Shown piece after piece: positions 1 through 7,003 of a stretch of 25,874 nt of DNA. Source of the DNA: JAIVHC01 sp049975505 (GTDB lineage: Bacteria; Desulfobacterota; Desulfuromonadia; Desulfuromonadales; Desulfuromonadaceae); contig JBNGCY010000033.1 in assembly GCA_049975505.1 (NCBI GenBank), positions 1 to 25,874 on the forward strand, in the 5' to 3' direction. A model generated the notes under the pieces. That model ran no database searches. It was given only the letters and a program-made list of their open reading frames with translations, and had not been told where the DNA came from. The position numbers were made by a program, and so were the translations under genes. Each line of letters opens with the position of its first letter. Within the stretch, counting starts at the first letter, position 1.

Positions 1-138
1 ATTTAAACAAAATAGTATACATTATTTGCAGCCAGACAGGGAGACCGTGATTGAATTAATTCAGATAAAAATCCCAATCAGATTTCAGACTCAATTTTAA
101 TGCCAAGCAGTTTTGATGCCTTGCGGAACAGGATAATT

Positions 139-1080
139 TCATCTGCGGCGCAGCACCCGGGCATAGAAGTTATTTCCAGCGTAAGAGGTACATTTCAACA
201 ACCCCTGCTGTTCAAGACTTCTCACCACGCCGAAATCCGCTCCCTGTCGCTTCAGAAAATCCTGTAGAGCATCCTCACGCATGGGGTGAACAGCGGTAAT
301 GCTGAGAATATCCTCCGCCGGATCACCACTGTTGGCAAAGGCATTGCCTTCGTATCCGAGAAGATATTCAACCCGCCGCACATGGGGAGTAAAAATCTGA
401 TATGCCATGGTGTATATTTCCGGAGCGGGAATTTCCACCCACGCTTCCGCCGGAGGGCGGATGGGGGCACTGAGATATGCGCACTCAGGATTAAGTTTCC
501 CTATGTATGTTGCTGTTTTTACAAGATTATCCTCTGAAGTATTGCATCCGCTCACCAGCATGGTCTCAGTTACCAGGGTACCCCGGAATCCGCGAGCAAA
601 AAGCTCCATCCCCTCAAATATCCGCTTCAGATCGAGATTCTTAGCAGGACGATCAATCCGGCGCCAGGCTCCTTCCTCCACTGCATCCACCTTCACTGAA
701 ACCCAGTTAGCGTGAGACAAAGCCGTACGCACCTGCTTAAGATGTAACAATGTCCCATTGGTTATCACCGCCACCGGGATCCCGGTACTTTGCAGGGATT
801 CTATAAGTTCACCCAGATGCAGATCCAGGGTGGGCTCTCCGTCGGCAACAATCGTGAGGTAGTCCACTTGTTCATTGGCCTCGTGGAGCAATGTGAGCTT
901 TTTCTCCACTTCGTCCCGGATCTGTGCCGGGGAATAAAATTCCTGCAGTTGCGCTATAAGCCTGATAGCGCGTCCCAACTGGCAGTATACACAGGCATAA
1001 CTGCAGTATTTGGGCGGGATATTGTTAATCCCCAGGCTTTGTCCCAGACGCCGCGATGGTACCGGTCCGAATGTATACAT
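139..1080 (-). CDS. Radical SAM protein, COG0731-like, with C-terminal winged-helix-like region
   Basis: This predicted 313-residue protein carries the radical SAM cluster motif CxxxCxxC at C26, C30 and C33, within the segment KYCSYACVYC. It opens with the family-typical YTFGPVPSRRLGQSLG. A glycine-rich DGEPTL segment and an ITNGT strand follow, as expected of an AdoMet-binding barrel. The last 70 residues look like a small helix-turn-helix-type fold. The family is related to tRNA-wyosine synthetases, but bacterial members have no settled substrate, so the reaction is unknown. A GTG start at 1104 is possible. I chose the ATG at 1078-1080 because AGGAGG lies 6 bases before it and because the family starts with this motif. 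The gene is divergent from the HTH-EIIA gene and has no same-strand neighbour in the window. Confidence 0.85.
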   Translation of the reverse strand: MYTFGPVPSRRLGQSLGINNIPPKYCSYACVYCQLGRAIRLIAQLQEFYSPAQIRDEVEKKLTLLHEANEQVDYLTIVADGEPTLDLHLGELIESLQSTGIPVAVITNGTLLHLKQVRTALSHANWVSVKVDAVEEGAWRRIDRPAKNLDLKRIFEGMELFARGFRGTLVTETMLVSGCNTSEDNLVKTATYIGKLNPECAYLSAPIRPPAEAWVEIPAPEIYTMAYQIFTPHVRRVEYLLGYEGNAFANSGDPAEDILSITAVHPMREDALQDFLKRQGADFGVVRSLEQQGLLKCTSYAGNNFYARVLRRR

Positions 1081-1085
1081 GTGTT

Positions 1086-1091
1086 CCTCCT
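1086..1091 (-). promoter_or_regulatory. Shine-Dalgarno AGGAGG deciding the radical SAM start
   Basis: Read on the minus strand, AGGAGG is followed by six bases and then ATG (1080-1078). The upstream GTG at 1104 would place this site inside the coding region, so the internal ATG is preferred. Confidence 0.8.
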
Positions 1092-1223
1092 CGGTAATTT
1101 GCACGCAGACTCAGCAAAAACACAATGGGGTACGTCTTCGTTCAACTCCATATCATTCATATATACCTATGCAGCTATTTAACGCACCCTCTGCGCTATT
1201 TCACCCTGGGTAAAAATAACCAG

Positions 1224-1253
1224 TTGACTTAGCCGCCCAGACATATCTAAAGT
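1224..1253 (+). promoter_or_regulatory. Candidate sigma70 promoter of the HTH-EIIA / hyf cluster
   Basis: TTGACT at 1224-1229 matches the -35 consensus in five of six positions, allowing for the last base. TAAAGT at 1248-1253, after an 18-base spacer, matches the -10 consensus in four. It lies in the divergent intergenic region 1081-1298 and points toward the regulator at 1299. The -10 box is only fair, so this is a candidate. Confidence 0.4.
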
Positions 1254-1271
1254 ATACACATGTCACTTTAC

Positions 1272-1285
1272 TGTCAAATTTGACA
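1272..1285. promoter_or_regulatory. Perfect 14-bp palindrome, candidate operator
   Basis: TGTCAAATTTGACA is identical to its own reverse complement. It sits downstream of the candidate promoter and 13 bases before the ATG at 1299, ahead of the GGGAGAG ribosome-binding site at 1290-1296. That position suits an operator, possibly bound by the HTH protein itself. Which protein binds is inference. Confidence 0.5.
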
Positions 1286-1298
1286 AACAGGGAGAGAT

Positions 1299-1918
1299 AT
1301 GTACGTCAACGTTAAAGAGACCGCCAAGCTGCTCTCAGTATCGGAAAAAACCGTATACCGCTGGATTAAACGCAATCTGGTGCCTACGTATAAGGTGCAT
1401 GGAAGCTACAGATTCAAACGCGCGGAACTGCTGGACTGGGCCACATCAAAGCGGCGCCATGTGAATGAAGAGCCTCTTGAAACAACCCCACAGGAAAAGG
1501 AGCCCCTGCCGAAACTGGCAGACTCCCTCAACGCCGGAGGCATTGTGTACCGTGTGGCGGGCTCAAGCAGAAATGAAGTCCTGACCGATGCAGTGAACCA
1601 TCTGCGCCTACCCGATGATGTGGATCTGGAGATACTTAAAAAGATGCTTATTATCCGTGAGGAACTCGCCTCTACCGGAATCGGCGACGGTTTCGCCCTG
1701 CCCCATCCGCGCAACGCAGTTCTGGATCACCTTACCCGCGCCAAGGTCAATATCTGTTTTCTCGAACATCCGGTGGATTACGGCGCAATAGACCGTAAGC
1801 CGGTCCACACCCTGATCATAGTGATATCACCTTCTCTGCGGGTGCAACTGCATCTGCTTTCCTTACTGCATTATATCCTGCGTGATGCCGACCTGCGCCG
1901 CACACTTGCGACCCAGCC
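1299..1918 (+). CDS. HTH (excisionase/MerR-like) fused to PTS EIIA (PtsN-type) domain; 3' end lost in gap
   Basis: About 206 residues are visible before the assembly gap. Residues 1-55 form a MerR/excisionase-type winged helix-turn-helix: VKETAKLLSVSEKTVYRWIK, then a RFKRAELLDW wing. Residues 56-78 are a charged linker. Residues 80-206 are a PTS EIIA domain of the fructose/nitrogen (PtsN) class. Its phosphoryl-accepting histidine appears intact at H136 in GDGFALPHPRNA. The family's usual EIIA length implies that 20-30 residues are missing at the C terminus. The read-through frame past the N block is not real, since the reading frame across the gap is unknown. The protein probably regulates transcription in response to phosphorylation of H136. 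It lies directly upstream of hyfB, and co-transcription is likely but unproven because of the gap. Confidence 0.85.
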
Positions 1919-2018
1919 NNNNNNNNNNNNNNNNNNNNNNNNNNNNNNNNNNNNNNNNNNNNNNNNNNNNNNNNNNNNNNNNNNNNNNNNNNNNNNNNNN
2001 NNNNNNNNNNNNNNNNNN
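1919..2018. other. Assembly gap: exactly 100 N
   Basis: A run of exactly 100 N is the common placeholder for a scaffold gap of unknown length. It removes the end of the EIIA gene, any intergenic region, and the start of hyfB. Compared with the two families, roughly 20-30 residues of EIIA and about 50 residues of HyfB are missing. The real gap should therefore be at least about 200-250 bases. Confidence 0.95.
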
Positions 2019-2020
2019 TC

Positions 2021-3898
2021 TGCGCAAGTGCGGGCATATTCACCCTGGCAGGAGGAACTACGCACGACATGGTTCTCCCCATCGGTCTGCCATGGCTGCA
2101 CTGCCACCAGCAACTTGACCCTCTAAGCGCTTTTTTTCTCCTGCTGGTCGGTGGCGTCAGCGCCATAGTCTCCCTTTTCGGCCCCGGATATATAATCTCA
2201 TCTCGAACAGAAATCGCCTCAGCTCGGGTTCTCGCCCTGTTTACCGGCTTATTTGTGGCCGGGATGTATCTGGTTGTTCTGGCTGCGGATGCGTTTTCAT
2301 TCATGGTGGCATGGGAACTGATGTCAGTGGCGAGCTATTTTCTCGTGGCACATGAACACAGTGATGAGAAAAACACCCGCGCCGCGTTTATTTACCTCCT
2401 CATGGCTCAGGCAGGCGGGTTGCTTATTCTGCTGGGATTCGGTGTCCTTGCCGGATTCGGACATGGATTCACCTTCGAGGCCATGCAAAGTGCAGATCTC
2501 AGCCAGGCATGGGAGCACATCGCCTTTGGGCTTGCATTTATCGGCTTCGGGATGAAAGCGGGCATTGTTCCGTTGCATGTGTGGCTGCCCCAGGCCCACC
2601 CGGTGGCCCCGTCCCACATCTCCGCTTTGATGTCAGGAGTTATGCTCAAGGTCGCGGTGTATGGATTCATCCGTTTCTGCTACGACCTGGTGGGAACAAT
2701 CCACTGGCAGTGGGGCGTAATTGTGCTTCTTGCAGGGTGCGCCTCTGCATTGCTGGGGGTACTGTATGCCCTGATGCAACACGATCTCAAACGCCTCCTC
2801 GCATACCATAGTGTTGAAAATCTCGGGATAATCTATATGGGGCTCGGCCTTTCGTTTCTGTTCGCCAGCCATGATATCCCTGTACTCGCGGCACTTGGTC
2901 TCATAGCCGCCCTCTATCACTGCATGAATCATGCACTGTTTAAAAGCCTGTTATTCCTGGGCGCCGGTGCGGTAATTCAGCAAAGTGGCCGTCATGATCT
3001 GAACCATATGGGCGGCCTGCTCCGTCTCATGCCCTTTACCGGCATATGCTTTCTGGTGGGATGCATCAGCATCTCGGCCCTGCCCCCGTTTAACGGATTT
3101 GTGTCTGAATGGCTCACATTTCAGACCGCCTTACAGGGAACTGCACTGGAGAGCGGAATAATCAAATCCCTGGTTGCAGTAGCGGCTGCAGCCCTTGCTC
3201 TGACCGGAGCTCTGGCGGCGGCATGTTTTGTCAAGGTATTCGGTATCGCCTTTCTGGGGCAGGCACGCACTGACGATATGCTTCAAGCCAGGGAAGTATC
3301 CACAGGCATGCAGGCCAGTCAGATTATTTTAGCTCTATGCTGCCTCCTGCTCGGAATCCTGCCCGCATCGGCCATCAACAGCATCCGGACAATACCGGAG
3401 ATGCTACTCCCTGGCGGCCTCAACTCTATCCACGCAGATTCGTGGATGTGGCTCACCCCGATCCCGGAGCGTGCATCTTCCTACAGTGCGCCCATGGTTC
3501 TGTTCGGGATCTGTATCGCCTGGCTGGGAGCATACCTGTTCCTCCATCCGCGCCGGTGTAAAACCCCGGTACGCATCAGCCCCACGTGGGACTGCGGTTT
3601 TGGCCCGCTGGAAGCGCGCACCCAGTACACCGCATCGAGTTTCTCTCAGCCGATCCGGCGCATATTCCGCCCGGTCTGGCCCATAGATGAGCAGATTACT
3701 CCGCCATCCGCAGCAACAGACGGGGGACGCTACAGCCTCCATATCGGTGACTGGGCCTGGGAGCGATTGTACCTGCCCCTCGGGCACCTGATTCAGCGCA
3801 GTGCCAGAATGGTGGCGCGTCTGCAGGGCGGCAACATCCGCACCTATCTGGCGTACTCCTTCTTTACCCTTATTGTAATGCTGTGGATTGTGTCATGA
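2021..3898 (+). CDS. hyfB: HyfB-like proton-translocating antiporter subunit (5' end lost in gap)
   Basis: This is the NuoL/NuoM-type membrane subunit of a group 4 hydrogenase-like complex, predicted to carry ions across the inner membrane. The frame is open from the gap, with 625 codons visible. The first ATG at 2069 is internal, because the family-typical lead-in LPIGLPWLHCHQQLDPLSAFF begins around it and HyfB normally has an N-terminal membrane segment before that. Recognisable features are a long series of hydrophobic helices, a WELMSVASYFL helix with the conserved glutamate, and KAGIVPLHVWLPQAHPVAPSH. The C-terminal stretch around 3589-3670 (WDCGFGP, then SFSQPIRRIFRPV) is typical of HyfB rather than NuoL. 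The stop overlaps the hyfC start as ATGA. Confidence 0.9.
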   Translation, partial: CASAGIFTLAGGTTHDMVLPIGLPWLHCHQQLDPLSAFFLLLVGGVSAIVSLFGPGYIISSRTEIASARVLALFTGLFVAGMYLVVLAADAFSFMVAWELMSVASYFLVAHEHSDEKNTRAAFIYLLMAQAGGLLILLGFGVLAGFGHGFTFEAMQSADLSQAWEHIAFGLAFIGFGMKAGIVPLHVWLPQAHPVAPSHISALMSGVMLKVAVYGFIRFCYDLVGTIHWQWGVIVLLAGCASALLGVLYALMQHDLKRLLAYHSVENLGIIYMGLGLSFLFASHDIPVLAALGLIAALYHCMNHALFKSLLFLGAGAVIQQSGRHDLNHMGGLLRLMPFTGICFLVGCISISALPPFNGFVSEWLTFQTALQGTALESGIIKSLVAVAAAALALTGALAAACFVKVFGIAFLGQARTDDMLQAREVSTGMQASQIILALCCLLLGILPASAINSIRTIPEMLLPGGLNSIHADSWMWLTPIPERASSYSAPMVLFGICIAWLGAYLFLHPRRCKTPVRISPTWDCGFGPLEARTQYTASSFSQPIRRIFRPVWPIDEQITPPSAATDGGRYSLHIGDWAWERLYLPLGHLIQRSARMVARLQGGNIRTYLAYSFFTLIVMLWIVS

Positions 3899-4839
3899 AT
3901 ACCTGGATTCTCGCTCTTGTACAAACCGCCGTATTGCTGCTTCTTGCCCCTCTGTTAAGCGGGTGGGTTAAATGGGTAAAGTGCAAGCTGCAGTGCCGGC
4001 AGGGCCCAGCGCCGTGGCAACCCTATCGCGACCTTGCGAAACTGATGCGCAAAGAGGTTGTTGTTTCAGAGCAGGCTTCGCCGCTGTTTCGTGCCACGCC
4101 CTATCTGCTCTTCAGTGTTACCGTCCTCGCCTCTTCGGTGATACCGGCTTTCGCCGTCGGCCTGCCGACAGCGGTTATTGCGGATGTAATCGTGATGGTC
4201 GGCTTCTTTGCCCTGGGGCGCTTCTTTCTCAGCCTCGCAGGTATGGATATCGGCACCGCCTTCGGGGGTATGGGGGCATCGCGCGAGGTCACCATTTCAT
4301 CCCTGGCGGAGCCGGCGATGCTGCTCTCGATCTTCACCCTCTCCATGACCTTTGCCAGCACCAATCTGGATGCCATGGTGCGCTTCAGCCTGACGCAGCC
4401 GTTCCAGATTCATCCGTCCTTTATCTTTTCGGGCCTGAGTCTGCTGCTCGTGGCTACGGCGGAATGCGGGCGTATCCCCATCGACAATCCGGCCACACAT
4501 CTGGAGTTGACCATGGTGCATGAGGCGATGATTCTTGAATACAGCGGACGCCATCTCGCCCTGCTGGAGTGGGCGTCAATGCTGAAAATGCTGATCTTCG
4601 GTGTCCTGATCACCAATCTGTTTATCCCCTGGGGGGTGGCTCTTACTCAGGGGTTCATACCCCTAACCCTCGGTGCCCTGAGTATGCTGGTAAAACTGAT
4701 GCTGCTGGGAGCGGTGCTGGCGCTGTCGGAGTCGGTTCTGGCCAAAATGCGCCTGTTCCGTGCCCCGGAATTCCTGAGTCTGGCGTTCATTCTCTCCCTC
4801 CTGGGGATGCTCAGCCACGTGGTTCTGGAGGTACACTGA
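3895..4839 (+). CDS. hyfC: HyfC-like membrane subunit (NuoH/HycD family)
   Basis: This 314-residue integral membrane protein has about eight hydrophobic helices. It is the NuoH-type subunit that links the membrane antiporter arm to the peripheral arm. Family marks include CRQGPAPWQPYRDLAKLMRK near residue 35, FGGMGASREVT, and the acidic stretch GRIPIDNPATHLELTMVHEA followed by EYSGRHLALLEW, which contains the charged residues of the predicted proton path. Length is close to E. coli HyfC. I chose the ATG at 3895, which overlaps the hyfB stop as ATGA, instead of the in-frame GTG at 3883, because family members begin here. The next gene starts inside its stop codon (TGATG). Confidence 0.93.
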   Translation: MNTWILALVQTAVLLLLAPLLSGWVKWVKCKLQCRQGPAPWQPYRDLAKLMRKEVVVSEQASPLFRATPYLLFSVTVLASSVIPAFAVGLPTAVIADVIVMVGFFALGRFFLSLAGMDIGTAFGGMGASREVTISSLAEPAMLLSIFTLSMTFASTNLDAMVRFSLTQPFQIHPSFIFSGLSLLLVATAECGRIPIDNPATHLELTMVHEAMILEYSGRHLALLEWASMLKMLIFGVLITNLFIPWGVALTQGFIPLTLGALSMLVKLMLLGAVLALSESVLAKMRLFRAPEFLSLAFILSLLGMLSHVVLEVH

Positions 4840-5513
4840 TGGATATTACAGTGTTCACCCTGCCTGAGCAGCTGATCCTGACCCTTGCGGCGCTGATGCT
4901 GTTCACCTCGTTTCTGCTTCTGGCGCAGACGCGCCTGCTTACCCTGATCCATATCTTTGCCCTCCAGGGTGGGCTGTTATTTGCGACCACCCTGGTGATC
5001 GCCTTTACCTACGGGCGCCACCACCTTCTGATCTCTGCGGCGTTGACCCTGGGGCTGAAGGTGTTTTTCATCCCCATTCAGTTGCAGAAGCTGGTGACCC
5101 ATCTGGACATCAAGCGCGAAGTTGAGGTGGTGGGCAATCCGACCCTGATCATGCTCGGCGGCGCCGCCCTGGTGCTGTTCAGTTACTACGCTGTCCTCCC
5201 CATCCGTGAACTCTCAATGCTTGCAACACGCAACACCATTGCCATTTCTCTGGCGATTATACTCCTGGGGATGCTCCTGATTATTTCCCGGCGCAAAGCC
5301 ATTGTGCAGGTGGTGGGATTCATGTGCATGGAGAACGGTCTGATGTTTGCCGCTGTTGCTGCAACCCAGGGGATGCCCATGGTGGTGGAGATGGGGGTGG
5401 CCCTCGATGTTCTGGTGGCGGCGATTCTGTTCGGAATCTTCTTCTTCCAGATTCGCACCGAATTCGGCTCCCTCGATGTGGATAAACTCAACCGCTTGAA
5501 AGAGGTGGACTGA
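4839..5513 (+). CDS. hyfE: HyfE-like membrane subunit (NuoK-type)
   Basis: This 224-residue hydrophobic protein matches the HyfE family, a NuoK-like membrane subunit extended at both ends. About six or seven membrane segments are visible. A cytoplasmic basic/acidic patch, THLDIKREVEVVGNPT, lies in the middle, and the NuoK-like helix with a buried glutamate sits in GFMCMENGLMFAAVA. Start choice: the ATG at 4839-4841 overlaps the hyfC stop in TGATG. A longer in-frame opening from 4569 is a shadow inside hyfC. Its stop overlaps the hyfF start in the same way, which points to translational coupling along the operon. Confidence 0.9.
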   Translation: MDITVFTLPEQLILTLAALMLFTSFLLLAQTRLLTLIHIFALQGGLLFATTLVIAFTYGRHHLLISAALTLGLKVFFIPIQLQKLVTHLDIKREVEVVGNPTLIMLGGAALVLFSYYAVLPIRELSMLATRNTIAISLAIILLGMLLIISRRKAIVQVVGFMCMENGLMFAAVAATQGMPMVVEMGVALDVLVAAILFGIFFFQIRTEFGSLDVDKLNRLKEVD

Positions 5514-7003
5514 TGAAGACCTTTATGTTCTCCACCTACTCGGCCCTGTACATGACCCTGCTCCTCCCTTTGGTAGGGGCCGCTATCCTAGCCTTCTGCG
5601 GAGACCGGCGCGGGGCGGGCAGACTCAATCTGCTTATATGTATCGCCACCTTCGCTACCTCATTTAAGCTCGCAGTGGAGGTGTTTTATTCCGGTTCCAT
5701 TCTTACCCCGGCAAACTTCTTCTACGTGGACGCATTTAATGTATATCTGGTGTTGCTCAACTCCTTTGTGGGGATGACCACGGCAGTGTTTTCCGGACCC
5801 TATATGGCGCATGAACAGCAGATCGGGCGGGTAAAAAATGCGGGGATGCGCCTGTATCACAGTATGTACCAAGGCTTTCTCTTCACCATGCTCCTTACTC
5901 TGCTGACCAATAATCTGGGGATTCTGTGGGTTGCAGTGGAAGGTGCTACCCTGGCTACAGTTCTGCTGGTGAGCCTGTATCGCACTCCGGAATCGATAGA
6001 GGCGGGCTGGAAGTACTTTCTCATCTGCGGGGTCGGAATTGCGCAGGCGCTCTTTGGTACCACCCTGATATACTTTGCAGCGGTGCAGATCATGCCAGAT
6101 TCCGGCCAGGCCCTGATGTGGAGCGTGCTCTATTCGCATGCTGCCGAGCTGGAACCAACAGTGCTGTTGCTCGCCTTTGTGTTTCTGATTGTCGGCTACG
6201 GCACCAAGATCGGCCTGGTTCCCCTGCACAACTGGCTGCCTGATGCCCACAGCGAAGGGCCGACCCCGATGTCCGCCATCCTCTCCGGTCTGTTGCTTAA
6301 CATCGCCCTGTATGCGGTGGTACGCTTCAAAATGCTCATAGATCCGGCGCTGGGGACCAACATCGCCGGACACATCATGATGGGATTCGGCCTCCTTTCG
6401 TTCCTGGTAGCGGGATTACTCCTGCATCGCCAGCGCGATATCAAACGGATGTTCAGCTACTCATCCATTGAGCATATGGGACTCATAACCTTCGCCTTTG
6501 GCATCGGGGGACCGCTCGCGACCTTCGGCGCCCTGCTGCATATGATTGTCCACTCTCTGACCAAATCGGCTATTTTTGTCACTGTCGGGCATGCAGCGCA
6601 TGTATGTAAAACCCAGTCCATCGCGCAGATCCGCGGGCTTATTAAAACCCAGCCTGAAGTCGGGTGGGGCCTGCTGATCGGCACGGTGGCCATCGCCGGG
6701 CTTCCCCCCTTCGGGGTGTTTACGAGTGAGTTTCTTCTCTTCAGCGCGACGATCAAAAGTTACCCATGGCTCGTAATAACCCTGCTTATCGGCTTGAGTA
6801 TCGCCTTTGCCGGACTGTTCCGCCATGTCCAACCCATGGTGTTTGGTGAGTGCCCTAAAGGGCAGATAAAAGTTAAAGCCAACATGTGGCCGGTGGCCGT
6901 GCACCTGTGCATCATTCTGTGGCTGGGAATTGCCGTGCCGGATATTCTCGCGGGATGGATCGATCAGGCCACCATTATGATCAGCGGGAAAGGAGTACTC
7001 TGA
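5513..7003 (+). CDS. hyfF: HyfF-like proton-translocating antiporter subunit
   Basis: This 496-residue protein belongs to the Mrp-antiporter/NuoN/NuoM family and is the second ion-pumping subunit in the cluster. About 14 hydrophobic helices can be traced. The core TM7-TM8 region is clear: GTKIGLVPLHNWLPDAHSEG followed by PTPMSAILSGLLLN. A conserved helix DIKRMFSYSSIEHMGL and the IAGLPPFGVFTSEF loop are also clear. The ATG at 5513 overlaps the hyfE stop (TGATGA), and its own TGA at 7001-7003 overlaps the hyfG start. No HyfD-type third antiporter is present in the cluster. Confidence 0.93.
   Translation: MKTFMFSTYSALYMTLLLPLVGAAILAFCGDRRGAGRLNLLICIATFATSFKLAVEVFYSGSILTPANFFYVDAFNVYLVLLNSFVGMTTAVFSGPYMAHEQQIGRVKNAGMRLYHSMYQGFLFTMLLTLLTNNLGILWVAVEGATLATVLLVSLYRTPESIEAGWKYFLICGVGIAQALFGTTLIYFAAVQIMPDSGQALMWSVLYSHAAELEPTVLLLAFVFLIVGYGTKIGLVPLHNWLPDAHSEGPTPMSAILSGLLLNIALYAVVRFKMLIDPALGTNIAGHIMMGFGLLSFLVAGLLLHRQRDIKRMFSYSSIEHMGLITFAFGIGGPLATFGALLHMIVHSLTKSAIFVTVGHAAHVCKTQSIAQIRGLIKTQPEVGWGLLIGTVAIAGLPPFGVFTSEFLLFSATIKSYPWLVITLLIGLSIAFAGLFRHVQPMVFGECPKGQIKVKANMWPVAVHLCIILWLGIAVPDILAGWIDQATIMISGKGVL

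Noticed and set aside
73..170. Short minus-strand frame past the radical SAM stop, encoding ADEIILFRKASKLLGIKIES
   Set aside because: It looks protein-like but is only about 28 codons, overlaps the end of the radical SAM gene, and the latter already ends normally, so a frameshift is not needed.
1299..2126. A 275-codon frame running through the N block
   Set aside because: The frame across 100 N is meaningless. The segment after the gap belongs to hyfB in another frame.
5660..6373. A 237-codon open frame on the minus strand inside hyfF
   Set aside because: It is antisense to a clear membrane-protein gene, its product is histidine/glutamine rich with no family features, and it lacks a ribosome-binding site.
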